Source: Mycolicibacterium sp. YH-1
GTDB taxonomy: Bacteria > Actinomycetota > Actinomycetes > Mycobacteriales > Mycobacteriaceae
DNA length: 64,000 nt
Assembly (NCBI RefSeq): GCF_022557175.1
Contig: NZ_CP092915.1
Coordinates: 2,046,001-2,110,000 of the forward strand
Direction: 5' to 3'
Shown here: positions 27,340-37,273 of the stretch, piece by piece
Layout of the letters: every line of letters starts with the position of its first letter
Numbering within the stretch: the first letter of the stretch is position 1
Notes under the pieces: generated by a model
The model's input: only the letters and a program-made list of their open reading frames with translations
The model's database searches: none
Told to the model about the DNA's origin: nothing
Position numbers and translations under genes: made by a program

Positions 27340-28602
27340 GTGCGACGTGTTGTTCGGAACGAACCCAACCCAATCATCTCGAAGCGAGTTATTTTGACCG
27401 CCTACCGCGGATTCGGAGCCCGCCCGAAAGGGCTCCCTTTGAGAAACGGCAAGGTCGACCTCACCAATGAGCGCGGCGTTCAGCAGATGCTTTCGCTCTT
27501 GAAGGGTGCAGCGCTACCTCCAGTCGAGCAGACCGCAAAAGATCCGTTTGTCGGGTTGACGACCGACGGCGTGCCGCTGCGGGGCCTCTTCAGCCTTGCC
27601 GACGAAGGCTTTGAGAGCAGGTCTGCCGCCGCCGCCGCGATGGTGTATCTCGACCAACTATCCGATACCGAACGAGGACGTGCGGTATCGACCATCGACA
27701 GTCCCGATTGGCAACTGTGGATCAACGCCTTCCTGACGTTTCCCGAGCACGGCCTGTGCCTGCAAGATCTCGACGAGAACAAGCGCGCTGCCGCGCTGGG
27801 CGTGATCCGCGCTTGCCTCAGTAGTTTGGGCTACCACCGCGTCCGCGACGCGATGAGGCTGAACGGTGAACTGGGCGAGTTCCTGGGGGCATACCTGGAT
27901 ACGTTGACGGAATTCACATACTGGTTCACCGTTTTCGGTGACCCGTCGACCGATGGGCCATGGGGTTGGCAACTGGCGGGACACCACGTCGACGTTCATT
28001 GCTTCATCGTCGGCAAGCAAGTCGTACTCACCCCGACGTTCCTCGGCACAGAGTTCCGTGGTGAGGAAGTCTTTCAGGAGCACAGGGTCAAGGCGCTGGA
28101 GTTCATGAACTCGCTGTCGAGTCGGCAGCGGGAGAGCGCAGTGCTGTTTCGATCCCTGCTCCCACCCGAACTGCCCGCAGAGCTAGCGGGGCCGGTGGAC
28201 GGAAGACATCGGGCCGGGGCCGGTCAGGACAACCTTGTGCTTCCCTATGAGGGACTGAGGAGTGACCTTCTGAGCGCAGGCCAGAAGGAGCTCCTCCTCG
28301 CACTGGTCGGTCCGTTCATCGACCTTCTGACCGATGGGCCGTTGGTAGCGCGTCGTGCCCAGATCGCCGATCACATGGACGACAGCTGGTTCACGTGGAT
28401 CGGGGACTCGCAGTCGGACAGCCCGTTCTACTTCAAGGTCCATAGCCCGGTCGTGCTGGTTGAGTACGACAATCATCCTGGCATCTTCCTCGACAACGAC
28501 CAGCCCCAGCCGTTCCACGTCCACACCATCGTGCGCACTCCCAACCGGGGCGACTACGGCAAGGATCTGTTGGCTCAGCACTATGCCCAACACCATCACT
28601 GA
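27340..28602 (+). CDS. DUF3500-family protein
   Basis: A protein of up to 420 residues matching DUF3500, whose biochemical role is not known. The family's C-terminal block is clear: NHPGIFLDNDQPQPFHVHTI and DYGKDLLAQHY, with conserved His, Asp and Asn that could bind metal. The GTG start at 27340 is only the first possible start; the true one may be the TTG near 27394 or lie further in, as no good ribosome site is seen. It heads the plus-strand operon with a bicupin, an acyl-CoA ligase and an FAH hydrolase, so a hydrolytic or oxidative step on the pathway substrate is plausible. Confidence 0.75.
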   Translation: MRRVVRNEPNPIISKRVILTAYRGFGARPKGLPLRNGKVDLTNERGVQQMLSLLKGAALPPVEQTAKDPFVGLTTDGVPLRGLFSLADEGFESRSAAAAAMVYLDQLSDTERGRAVSTIDSPDWQLWINAFLTFPEHGLCLQDLDENKRAAALGVIRACLSSLGYHRVRDAMRLNGELGEFLGAYLDTLTEFTYWFTVFGDPSTDGPWGWQLAGHHVDVHCFIVGKQVVLTPTFLGTEFRGEEVFQEHRVKALEFMNSLSSRQRESAVLFRSLLPPELPAELAGPVDGRHRAGAGQDNLVLPYEGLRSDLLSAGQKELLLALVGPFIDLLTDGPLVARRAQIADHMDDSWFTWIGDSQSDSPFYFKVHSPVVLVEYDNHPGIFLDNDQPQPFHVHTIVRTPNRGDYGKDLLAQHYAQHHH

Positions 28603-28637
28603 TCACCAGGCATGTTGACCGAAGGAATTGATTGACA

Positions 28638-29474
28638 ATGGAATTCGTCAGGCCTTTCGATAGCACAAGGGCATTCGACACCGGATTCACCGGGTACCGG
28701 GCGCAGTTCGTGTCGTCCCTCGAAAGCACTCTTTTCATCCACAGCGTCATTCAGGAGGATGGTTGTGGGCCCGGCTTGCACTATCACCACAGCGACCAGC
28801 TGTACTTTCTCCTCGAGGGGGGCATGCAGGTCCAACTCGGAGAAGAGGTCGCAACGGTCGGCGCCCGGTCCCTGGTGTTCATTCCGGCAGGACTTCCCCA
28901 TCGCAATTGGAACGAAGGCCCGGGCCAGGAACGTCATTTCGAGATGATCATTCCGCGGCCCGGACCAGGAGCCCCGCTGGCGTACCCAGTGGATTCCGCC
29001 GAGGATGTGCCCGTCGAACGACGGGCCACACAGCGACCGTACGTCCGCACCGTGGACTCAGCGCACCTCGTCGAGCCGATGCCGGGCTTCCGACTGCAAG
29101 CCCTAGCCGATCCCGCGAGCGGATCGCTACACGCGGTCGTGAACTACGCTGAAGTAGATGCCGGAGCGGCCGGTCCTGGTATGCATATCCATCCGTTCGA
29201 CCAGTTCTACCTGGTGCTCGAAGGAGAACTCACCGTCGAGGTGGCTCTGCAGAGGCACATCGTCGGTCCCAACACCCTCGTGGTGCTGCCGGCAGGTGTA
29301 CCTCACCGCCAGTACAACGGCGGAAACGTCGCCGAACGCCACCTGGTGGTGTTGTCCCCCGCTCCAAAAGAGGGCGTGCCCTGGGACGAGGGAGTCGACT
29401 TCATCGCCAACGGGGAGACGCACAACGGACCCAACAATCTCACCCCGGCCGCGCCCCTCTCACCGGGATCCTGA
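28638..29474 (+). CDS. Two-domain cupin protein
   Basis: A 278-residue bicupin. The first barrel has HYHHSDQLYFLLEGG, the second HIHPFDQFYLVLEGE; each ends with a conserved His (LPHRNW, VPHRQY), so both can hold a metal by the usual two-His/Glu/His set. Such proteins include dioxygenases, isomerases and regulators. The ATG at 28638 follows GAAGGA by about ten bases. The next gene begins one base after its stop, so the two are linked. Confidence 0.82.
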   Translation: MEFVRPFDSTRAFDTGFTGYRAQFVSSLESTLFIHSVIQEDGCGPGLHYHHSDQLYFLLEGGMQVQLGEEVATVGARSLVFIPAGLPHRNWNEGPGQERHFEMIIPRPGPGAPLAYPVDSAEDVPVERRATQRPYVRTVDSAHLVEPMPGFRLQALADPASGSLHAVVNYAEVDAGAAGPGMHIHPFDQFYLVLEGELTVEVALQRHIVGPNTLVVLPAGVPHRQYNGGNVAERHLVVLSPAPKEGVPWDEGVDFIANGETHNGPNNLTPAAPLSPGS

Positions 29475-29475
29475 C

Positions 29476-31158
29476 GTGTCAAGTTCACGCGTGGGAACCC
29501 GGCCATGGCTCACTTCGTATCCACCGGGGCAGCCGAGTGTGGTCGATCCCGACTTCACCGACATGCTCACCCTGTTCGAAGTCACGGTCGGAACGAGTGG
29601 GAAAGGGGACGCCATCAAGTATTTCGATGGATCGCTGACCTTCGATCAGCTCGATGCACGGTCTGAAGCGTTCGCGGAGCATCTCGTCGACAACGGCTTC
29701 GCGCACGGCGATCGCGTTGCGCTGTATCTGCAGAACGATCCGTCGTTCTTCATTGCACTGCTTGGAGCGTGGAAAGCCGGCGGCGCGGTCGTCGTCATCA
29801 ATCCGATGTACCGGCAGCGTGAGGTCAGCTACCTACTCAAAGACTCCGCCGCGTCAATGTTGGTGTGCCTGGACGAGTTGTACGAGTCCGTGATCGCGGA
29901 GGTGTTGCGGGAGGGCGACACTCAGGTTCGTCATGTGGTGGTCACGTCGCCTCGCGACGACCAGACGCGGGACGACGCACGAGTGTTGCCGCCACAAACC
30001 CCCGTCGATGGCGTCGTCCGATTCCGCGACGTCACTGCAGCACCGCACCTTACGCTGCAACCTCATCGACCGGACGGTGATGAACTCGCGGTACTGATGT
30101 ACACGTCGGGGACGACGGGTCGACCCAAGGGCGCCATGATCACGCATCGGTCGCTGGCGTTCTCCAGTCAGACGTACCGCGACTGGATAGGTCTCAACAG
30201 CGAGGACCGCATTCTGGGTGTCGCACCACTTTTTCACATCACTGGCCTCGTGGGACACCTCGGAGTCGGTCTGCTGACCGGAGCAGCCGTGATACTGAAT
30301 CATCGATTCGAGCCGACCGTGTTGCTGGAACTCATCCGCGAGCATCGACCGACGTTCACAGTCGGTTCGATCACGGTGTTCAACAACTTGTCCAGTCGGC
30401 CGGACATCTCCCTCGACGACTTCTCGTCGTTTCGCTACGTGTTCTCCGGCGGCGCCCCGATAGCACCGATGCTTCGCGACAGAATCCGCGCACGTACCGG
30501 CATAGTCCTGCACAATCTCTACGGGATGACCGAGACGACCAGTCCGGCGATCGGTGTCCCACTTGGAAACGAAGGGCGGGAAGATCCCGTCTCGGGTGCG
30601 TTGTCCATCGGTGTCCCGGTTTTCAACACAAACGTACGCATCGTCGACGAGAACCGGCGTGAATTGCCGGTCGGTGAGATCGGCGAGATTGTGATCTCAG
30701 GGCCTCAGGTGATTTCCGCATACTGGCAGCGCCCTGAGGAATCGGCCGAGAAGATCGTCAACGGTGAGATAGCTACCGGGGACGTGGGCGTCATGGATGC
30801 CGACGGCTGGTTCTACCTGATCGATCGCAAGACCGACATGATCATCGCCTCCGGTTACAAGGTGTGGCCGCGCGAGGTGGAGGACGTGTTGTATTCGCAT
30901 CTCGCCGTCCGGGAGGCGGCCGTGGTCGGCGTTCCCGACCAGTATCGCGGGGAGACGGTTAAAGCCGTGATATCCCTGAAGCCTGGAACATCCTGTACCG
31001 CTGAGGAACTCATCGAGTTCTGTAAGTCGCGAATGGCGGCCTATAAGTACCCACGCCTAGTGCAGTTCAGGGACGATCTGCCGAAGGCTGCGACCGGCAA
31101 GATCCTGCGGCGCGAACTTCGCACGGAAAGCGAACAGCAATCAACGGACGGTACGTAG
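29476..31158 (+). CDS. Acyl-CoA synthetase (AMP-forming)
   Basis: A 560-residue member of the adenylate-forming family that activates a carboxylic acid to its CoA thioester. Motifs: MYTSGTTGRPKGAM (phosphate loop), YGMTETT (A5), GWFYLIDRKTDMIIASGYK with the hinge, and the catalytic Lys in KAATGKILRR. The GTG at 29476 is one base after the bicupin stop and gives the family's N-terminus; the frame extends back to 29158 inside that gene. Long-chain-acid or aryl-acid use cannot be told from sequence. It would feed the thiolase-type operon opposite. Confidence 0.9.
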   Translation: MSSSRVGTRPWLTSYPPGQPSVVDPDFTDMLTLFEVTVGTSGKGDAIKYFDGSLTFDQLDARSEAFAEHLVDNGFAHGDRVALYLQNDPSFFIALLGAWKAGGAVVVINPMYRQREVSYLLKDSAASMLVCLDELYESVIAEVLREGDTQVRHVVVTSPRDDQTRDDARVLPPQTPVDGVVRFRDVTAAPHLTLQPHRPDGDELAVLMYTSGTTGRPKGAMITHRSLAFSSQTYRDWIGLNSEDRILGVAPLFHITGLVGHLGVGLLTGAAVILNHRFEPTVLLELIREHRPTFTVGSITVFNNLSSRPDISLDDFSSFRYVFSGGAPIAPMLRDRIRARTGIVLHNLYGMTETTSPAIGVPLGNEGREDPVSGALSIGVPVFNTNVRIVDENRRELPVGEIGEIVISGPQVISAYWQRPEESAEKIVNGEIATGDVGVMDADGWFYLIDRKTDMIIASGYKVWPREVEDVLYSHLAVREAAVVGVPDQYRGETVKAVISLKPGTSCTAEELIEFCKSRMAAYKYPRLVQFRDDLPKAATGKILRRELRTESEQQSTDGT

Positions 31159-31179
31159 CGTCCGGCAGGAGGAGAAACT

Positions 31180-32025
31180 GTGAGACTCATCAACCTACGC
31201 GGTCGAGCTAGCGTTCTAGTCGGTCCAGGAGCGGTCGATGTACACGACCTCACTGGGGGCGCGTTCGGTCCGGACATTGCATCCTGCCTCGATGACTGGG
31301 AGTGCTTTCTCGACACGGTCAACCAGGCGGAGGTAGCCCTCTTGCCAAAGCCCTTCGACATGAGGGATCTGGGCGCACCAGTTCCCGAGCCGCGCCAGAT
31401 CTTCGCCATTGGGCTCAATTATGCCGATCATGCACAAGAGACGGGCTCGCAGCCCCCGGAGTTTCCGGTCGTGTTCACCAAGTTCGCCTCGTCGTTATCT
31501 GGCCCGGTGACGACGGTGGAGCTACCGTCGCCTTATGTCGACTATGAGGCGGAACTCGTTGCGGTCGTGGGTAAGACGGCGCGGCGAGTGAGCGTCACCG
31601 ACGCGTGGGATTACGTGGCAGGACTCACGGTAGGACAGGACCTTAGTGAGCGTGTGGTGCAGACACGTGGCGGCGCCAGCGCCCAGTGGTCGCTCGGCAA
31701 GTCGCTTCCCGGGTTCTCGCCCGTCGGCCCTGCTCTGGTGAGTCTCGATGAAATCCGATCGCGCGACAACCTGGCGATCAGCGGTAGAGTCGGAGATGAA
31801 GTGCTGCAGAGCAGTCGAACTAGCGAGCTGATCTTCACCGTACCCGAACTAGTTTCGTACCTATCGGGCTTTCTCACCCTGTTTCCCGGCGATTTGATCT
31901 TCACCGGGACACCGGCCGGGGTCGGCTTCGGGCGCGACCCTAAACGATACCTCCGGGCGGGCGAGACGCTGGTCACCGAGATCTCAGAACTCGGCCGGCT
32001 CGAGACCACACTTGTCGCAGAGTAG
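31180..32025 (+). CDS. Fumarylacetoacetate hydrolase family protein
   Basis: A 281-residue FAH-fold enzyme. AIGLNYADH, the metal-binding VDYEAELVAVVG, GQDLSER and FTGTPAGVGFG are all present. Family members hydrolyse or hydrate ring-cleavage products such as acylpyruvates and 2-hydroxy-dienoates, or decarboxylate oxaloacetate-like acids. The GTG follows GGAGGAG, 21 bases after the ligase. It ends the operon; an insertion-sequence remnant begins 60 bases on. Confidence 0.88.
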   Translation: MRLINLRGRASVLVGPGAVDVHDLTGGAFGPDIASCLDDWECFLDTVNQAEVALLPKPFDMRDLGAPVPEPRQIFAIGLNYADHAQETGSQPPEFPVVFTKFASSLSGPVTTVELPSPYVDYEAELVAVVGKTARRVSVTDAWDYVAGLTVGQDLSERVVQTRGGASAQWSLGKSLPGFSPVGPALVSLDEIRSRDNLAISGRVGDEVLQSSRTSELIFTVPELVSYLSGFLTLFPGDLIFTGTPAGVGFGRDPKRYLRAGETLVTEISELGRLETTLVAE

Positions 32026-32084
32026 ACGATGCGGGCATGGAGGCGAGAATTGGCGGCGGGAACGAGAGCGGAACCTGCGCTCGT

Positions 32085-33115
32085 TGAATGAAAATGGAGG
32101 TGCTGGCACGTATCGGTGATCGGCGGCGACGGCGTCGTGTACGCCAACTGGCCGGACCCCGTGAGCTGGTCCACGGCGAACGAGAGTCGTTCATCGGTGA
32201 GTACAGGCGGCAGCATAGCGGGCCGGTGGGAAGTAGCCCAGCGATGAGTGCCGGCGGTGATGGTTGTAGTTGTTTCCAGTCGTGGATGACGACGCGGTCC
32301 TGGGCCGGCGACCAGAAGCTGTTGATGTTGCGGCACTCGTCGCGGATGCGGGAGTTGAATGACTCGAAGTAGCCGTTGCGACAGGGCTCGCCGGGCGGGA
32401 TGAAGTGCAGGCCGACCTGACCGTCGGCCCAGTCGGCCATTGAACCACAGGCTAATTCGGCTACGTTGTCACAACGCAGATCCGCAGGGTAGGCGCCGCG
32501 CGTGGCGGCCACCCGGTCCAGCTCGTCGATTAGGTGCTCGCCGGCGATGCTGCGTTCCACCATGGCGCCAAGGCATTCACGGGTGTGCTCGTCGCTGATC
32601 GACACGATTTTGATCGGCCGCCCGTCGGTCGTCACGTCGAACTGGAAGTCCACCGCCCACACCTGATCGAGAGCATCAGCGTCCACCGTCGGTGGGATGG
32701 TGGAGGTGCCGTGCCGTTTTCGTCGCTGCGGCACCCGTAGCCCTTACCTCACGCCACAACCGTTGGATCTTCTTGTGATTCACGACACATCCTTCGTCGC
32801 GGGCGTCGTTATAGGCAGGCCGGGAACCACGACGCGGATGCTCCTTGGCGCAGGCCGCAACCAGTCTCGCAGCGCAGCATCCAGATCGGCCGGCGTGGCC
32901 GCGGAGGGTTCGTGGCGTTGGGTGGCGCGGTGTTCCCGGTGACGCGACAGGCGAACCGTTCGCTGACCCCCAGGTACGCGCTGGAGGTGACGAACGGCTG
33001 CCCGCCGACGTTCCGGGTCTAGAAGTTTCCCTTCGCGATTTCCCGCAGCGCGTCCTTCTCCAGCTCGGCATCAGCCGGCAGCCGTTTGAGGCGGCGTTCT
33101 CACGCTCAAGGTCCT
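32085..33115 (-). mobile_element. IS3-family element remnant (frameshifted OrfAB)
   Basis: The minus strand encodes an rve-type integrase core in pieces. KEHPRRGSRPAYNDAR and NHKKIQRLWREV lie in one frame near 32770-32860, PQRRKRHGTST and VWAVDFQFDVTTDGRPIK in the next, and YNHHRRHSSLGYFPPARYA in a third from about 32275. The DDE residues can be found in VWAVDF, LRCDN and GYFESF, but at least two frameshifts break it. The first reading frame (OrfA) is only partly visible and the ends are not defined. Not active. It separates the FAH operon from the cyclase gene. Confidence 0.75.
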
Positions 33116-33155
33116 GAGCTTTTGGCGTTCACCGGCAGTACGTGGAGGCGGTGTT

Positions 33156-34181
33156 TCAGCGCAAGGCAACGGCGTTGGCGGGTGATCCCACTCCGCCGAT
33201 AAGGGGTAGGGGTGCGGCGGTGAGGAACAGGGACCACCGTCTGTCAGCAGCACAAGCACCCGCCAACACGTCGAGGTTCCACAGTTCGCCGATCGGCATG
33301 CCTAGGAGCCCGATGAGAGCCCGGTGCATGATGCCCGAGTGTGCGTCCCGAAAACCCTCTTCGCGCTCGCGGGTGCTGAAGAAGGGGCTGTCGGGGCGAG
33401 CAGGCCAACATTCCAGTGCGAAGTTGTCCGCGGCGACCAGGCTGATTCGGTGGTCCCAGAGCCATCCAACTACGTCGTGGGATTGCAGCAGACCCGGGTG
33501 TACCTGTCGGTCGACAAGGTCAGCACGCTGTTGAGGTGTAGCGGTCTCGCGATACCACTGCAGCCAACCGAATCGGATGAGCAAGATATCCCCGGGACGC
33601 AATTCCGTTGACTGGGCACGCAATGTCTGCTCGAGAACAGCTGCAGTGACTGCGTTACCGGCCTCACAATCCAGGCCGCTTCCAGTACTGCGCAGGTATC
33701 GATCTACGTCTAGCAACACTGCTCGGCCGGCGATGGGAAGTCCGCTCAGGTGCGACATTCCGAGCAGGTCATCCGACGGAGTGAACCGAGCGGGGTCGGC
33801 GCCGTTGTAAAAGCCGTAATCAGGGTGAGCAATGTGACGCAGACCATCTAGTTGCGTGCCGTACTGGGTGTAGAAACGATCGAGCCACTCGTCGTGGTGA
33901 AATGGTGTGCGCTGAAAGATGTGATGCTCCAGCGGTTGCCTGGTCGGTGCCAGCGATGGCGATATCGCGTTCGAGGGAAGGTCTAGAGAATATGCCTGAC
34001 CTTCTTTGATCTCTCCAGCTGCATCGGTAAGTGACTGGTAGGCAAGGAAATTCAGTGTACCGATCTGGTCGTCGGATCCGAACAGATACCAGGCAGACCC
34101 GGGTGGAGCGTCTGTGCGGCAAAGTAGCTCCGCATACGATGGCAACGCATCGAAGGATGTTCGATCCAAGCCTGGCGCCAT
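33156..34181 (-). CDS. Cyclase-family (kynurenine-formamidase-like) hydrolase
   Basis: A 341-residue protein of the metal-dependent cyclase family. The family's metal motif appears in the variant form YGTQLDGLRHIAH, and NFALECWP and a LLGMPIGELWNLD ending are typical. Relatives hydrolyse amides or lactones or dehydrate hydroxy acids. The ATG at 34181 follows GAGGTG; the ATG at 34199 lacks a site. It could open a lactone in the neighbouring ring-cleavage pathways. It follows the IS3 remnant tail-on and its last codons seem intact. Confidence 0.8.
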   Translation of the reverse strand: MAPGLDRTSFDALPSYAELLCRTDAPPGSAWYLFGSDDQIGTLNFLAYQSLTDAAGEIKEGQAYSLDLPSNAISPSLAPTRQPLEHHIFQRTPFHHDEWLDRFYTQYGTQLDGLRHIAHPDYGFYNGADPARFTPSDDLLGMSHLSGLPIAGRAVLLDVDRYLRSTGSGLDCEAGNAVTAAVLEQTLRAQSTELRPGDILLIRFGWLQWYRETATPQQRADLVDRQVHPGLLQSHDVVGWLWDHRISLVAADNFALECWPARPDSPFFSTREREEGFRDAHSGIMHRALIGLLGMPIGELWNLDVLAGACAADRRWSLFLTAAPLPLIGGVGSPANAVALR

Positions 34182-34287
34182 GGGTACCCACCTCATCATA
34201 TCGACGAAATCAAATGTACGGCAGTGTAATTCGATGTCACGTGCGGTCCAGCCAGCTTATCTCGGTAACCAACCCCGGTTGGTCCGG

Positions 34288-35091
34288 CTAGAGGCACTGT
34301 TCACGCGGACTGTGTGCATTCTGGTTGCAGCCCATGCCTTCACTGACGGAGCGGGCGGCTTCCAGGAGCTGCGGAACGATGGTGTCGCACAACTCGTCGA
34401 ACGAGTACTCGGTTGTGCCGCACGACAGCGAGAGCGCGGCCACGACTCGGCCGCTCGCGTCGCGAATGGGCGCGGCGGCCGAAAGCCGTCCGTACTCGAG
34501 TTCCTGGTTGACGGCATCCCAGCCACGGACTCGGACAAGGCTCAGCCTGTGCTCGATGGACTCACGGGTGGTCAAGGTCCGTTCGGTGAGACCGACGAGC
34601 GACGCCTCGGCGAAATACCGGTTCAGAGCCTCGTGGCTGAGGTCTGCCAGAAGAACATGCCCCATCGACGTCGCGTGAGCGGGCAGCCGAGTTCCGACCG
34701 CGAGGTTGATCGGCGTGACTGGGTGACGTTGCACCCTGTCGACATAGACGATTTCCGCACCGTCGATGACGGCCAGGGCTGTGCCTAGATCGAGGCGATC
34801 TGTCAGCGCTTCCAGAAACGGATGAGCCACTGCGGTGAGATTCAACGACGATAGAAAGGCGTAGCCGATTCCGAGAACCTTGGGGGTCAGTGCAAATTTG
34901 CTCCCTTGCCCGCGTACGTATCCGAGATGCAGCAGCGTAAGCAGGATTCGCCGCACGGTCGGCTTCGTCAATCCGGTCGCGTTGCTGAGCTCGCTCAACG
35001 TGAGCCACGGCCCCGCTCCCGAGAACGCGAGTATGACGTCCAAGCCACGTTCAAGGGTCTGAAGATGGTCGCGTCGATCTTTCTCGGGCAC
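34288..35091 (-). CDS. IclR-family regulator
   Basis: A 267-residue regulator with an N-terminal winged helix (LTLSELSNATGLTKPTVRRI) and an IclR effector domain (PVTPINLAVGTRLPAHATSMG). The group includes PcaR, PobR and CatR-like activators of the beta-ketoadipate pathway. The GTG at 35091 is chosen because AAGGAG lies six bases upstream; the frame extends to 35217. Divergent from catA with about 150 bases between, which is the usual arrangement for a regulator of catAB. Its effector is probably a pathway metabolite such as muconate. Confidence 0.88.
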   Translation of the reverse strand: MPEKDRRDHLQTLERGLDVILAFSGAGPWLTLSELSNATGLTKPTVRRILLTLLHLGYVRGQGSKFALTPKVLGIGYAFLSSLNLTAVAHPFLEALTDRLDLGTALAVIDGAEIVYVDRVQRHPVTPINLAVGTRLPAHATSMGHVLLADLSHEALNRYFAEASLVGLTERTLTTRESIEHRLSLVRVRGWDAVNQELEYGRLSAAAPIRDASGRVVAALSLSCGTTEYSFDELCDTIVPQLLEAARSVSEGMGCNQNAHSPREQCL

Positions 35092-35243
35092 GGCTGGCTC
35101 CTTGACACGCGGCAGTGGTTGAAAGGACACTATCAAAGGTTCGCATATCGTAGCTCTCGTACGCAATGCGAACGATGGCGTCGCCACAGGGCTTGGCGCC
35201 GTTACGCGCAGATCCATCCGGGTCGAGCCAGAGGAGGTTGGGG

Positions 35244-36041
35244 ATGGGAAACGAACGCATCCGGACTGTTCTTGAAGACCTGGAGCAGACGCTGCTGCAG
35301 TTCATTGCGAAGCACCACATCACGCATGGCGAATACAGAGCAGCGACGACATTGCTCATCGATGAAGTCAAGGCCGGCGAGGAGAGCCTGCTCTTCGATG
35401 TCTTCTTCGAGGCGGCCGCCACCGACATGAGTAACACCGGACGCGCCGGGAGCATCGAGGCGATAGAAGGCCCGTTCTATGTTCCGGGCGCGCCGCGGTT
35501 GGAAGGGCCCGACTATGCGATGCCGGAGCGTGCCGACGAGGTCGGCGACGTCCTCGTCTTTACCGGCAGGGTGACGACCACGCAGGGCACGCCACTGGCA
35601 GGCGTAGAACTTGATATCTGGCATGCCGACGCCAACGGTGAGTATTCGCAGATTCACTACCAGGACCCCAAGTGGAACCTTCGTGGCACCCTGACGACGA
35701 ATGCGGCGGGAGAGTTCACCGTCCGCACCATCTTCCCGCCGCCATACGAGATACCCAAACATGGCCCTACCGGCCGGGTGCTGACGTCGCTCGGACGGCA
35801 CTTTTTCCGCCCCGCCCATCTCCACCTCAAGCTACGCGGATCCGGGATCGCAGAAATGACTTCGCAGCTGTACTTCCCGGGTGGTGAATACCTCGAGAAC
35901 GACGTCGCCAACGCGGTGCGGGACGGCCTCATGCTGGAAGTGGCCCGCCACGGCCGGGAAGAGGCTGCTTCGTTCGGGCTCAGCGTTGATGAGTTCTTCA
36001 CCGCGAGGTATGACTTCGCGATCGCGGTTGAGGCTCAGTGA
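35244..36041 (+). CDS. catA: Catechol 1,2-dioxygenase (intradiol)
   Basis: A 265-residue iron(III) dioxygenase that opens catechol between the hydroxyls to give cis,cis-muconate. The N-terminal dimerisation helices are present, and the iron ligands are Tyr134 (NGEYS), Tyr168 (PPPYEIP), His192 and His194 (PAHLHLKL). AGAGGAGG precedes the ATG at 35244. It overlaps catB by four bases. Chloro- or hydroxyquinol-type activity cannot be excluded, but the adjacent cycloisomerase supports catechol. Confidence 0.88.
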   Translation: MGNERIRTVLEDLEQTLLQFIAKHHITHGEYRAATTLLIDEVKAGEESLLFDVFFEAAATDMSNTGRAGSIEAIEGPFYVPGAPRLEGPDYAMPERADEVGDVLVFTGRVTTTQGTPLAGVELDIWHADANGEYSQIHYQDPKWNLRGTLTTNAAGEFTVRTIFPPPYEIPKHGPTGRVLTSLGRHFFRPAHLHLKLRGSGIAEMTSQLYFPGGEYLENDVANAVRDGLMLEVARHGREEAASFGLSVDEFFTARYDFAIAVEAQ

Positions 36042-37162
36042 GCACAGTTCAGCGCATCGTTCGTGTCGAGACGTCCCTTCTTGATATCCCGCTGAAACGC
36101 CCCCACCGGTTCTCGGTGCTGACCATCGACACCCAAGCCGTCCTCTTGGTGCGCATCCTGACCAGTGACGGCATTGTCGGGATTGGTGAAGGCGTCGTAC
36201 CAGGTGGTCCGTGGTGGGGCGGTGAGTCGGTCGAAGGAATGCGCGCATTGATCGACGGCTACGTAGGGCCATTGCTCATCGACGAGGATGCCCTGCGGGT
36301 TGACTACTTGGCGCAGCGGATGAATCGCCTCATCGCAGGTGCGTCCTTCGCGAAGTCGGCAGTCGAGATGGCGCTTTGGGACATCTGCGGCAAAGCGTTG
36401 GGCGCTCCGCTCTGGCAAGTGTGGGGAGGCTACCACCGCGCCGAGCTCCCGGTGACCTGGGCGCTGGGTGCCGAAAGCGCCGATCTCGTTGTGGAAGAGG
36501 CGAATACAATGCTGGCGTCTGGGCGCCACACGAGCTTCAAACTCAAGATGGGTGCGAGCGCTCCCGCTGATGACGTAGCCCGAGTGGCGGCTATCGCCGA
36601 AGAACTGCGCGAGCGCGCGCATCTGTCGGTAGACCTCAATGGCAGTTGGGATGAGGCCACCGCCCGCCGCTGGTTGCCCGCACTGGACGATGCCGGCATT
36701 GGTGTCGTAGAGCAGCCGTTGCCGGCGTGGGACCTGGCTGGAGCGGCACGCCTCCGACATCGCCACCGATTACAGATCATGGCCGACGAGGCTGTGCTCA
36801 CGCCTGTCGATGCGGTACGCGTATCAGCCGCTCATGCGGCTGATGTCTTCTCGGTCAAGATCGCCAAATGTGGTGGAATCAGCGGTCTGCGGAGAGTGGC
36901 TGCTGTCGCAGAGGCCAACGGCATCGCGTGCTTCGGTGGTACGACCATCGAAACCTCCATTGGTACCGCAGCCGCCGCCCACGCTTACTGTTCGAACAGT
37001 GCGGTGTCAGCAGGCACCGAACTCTTTGGGCCCTTGCTGCTCGCCGATGACATCGTTGAGAAGCCGGTCGAGTACACCGACGGACATCTCTTGCTGGGCG
37101 ATGGCCCCGGGCTGGGTGTCAGTATCGATGAAGGCAAGGTGGAGAAGTACCTCCGGAAGTGA
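36038..37162 (+). CDS. catB: Muconate cycloisomerase
   Basis: A 374-residue enolase-superfamily enzyme that converts cis,cis-muconate to muconolactone. The KxK motif is at 168-170 (FKLKMG), metal ligands Asp199, Glu225 and Asp250, and Lys274 is the second general base; FGGTTIETSIGTAA is characteristic of muconate-lactonising enzymes. GTG start overlapping catA. No muconolactone isomerase (catC) follows; the next 3.5 kb is pseudogenes, so the later steps must be encoded elsewhere. Confidence 0.9.
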   Translation: MSTVQRIVRVETSLLDIPLKRPHRFSVLTIDTQAVLLVRILTSDGIVGIGEGVVPGGPWWGGESVEGMRALIDGYVGPLLIDEDALRVDYLAQRMNRLIAGASFAKSAVEMALWDICGKALGAPLWQVWGGYHRAELPVTWALGAESADLVVEEANTMLASGRHTSFKLKMGASAPADDVARVAAIAEELRERAHLSVDLNGSWDEATARRWLPALDDAGIGVVEQPLPAWDLAGAARLRHRHRLQIMADEAVLTPVDAVRVSAAHAADVFSVKIAKCGGISGLRRVAAVAEANGIACFGGTTIETSIGTAAAAHAYCSNSAVSAGTELFGPLLLADDIVEKPVEYTDGHLLLGDGPGLGVSIDEGKVEKYLRK

Positions 37163-37273
37163 GTGGCTGCGGCAGAATCGTCGACGCAACAGCGGCGTTG
37201 CTTGGCCCACCATGGCACCTGCTCGTTCATCTCGACTATTGGCGTTCCCGGCGATGCTGCGCATGATAGGCGG

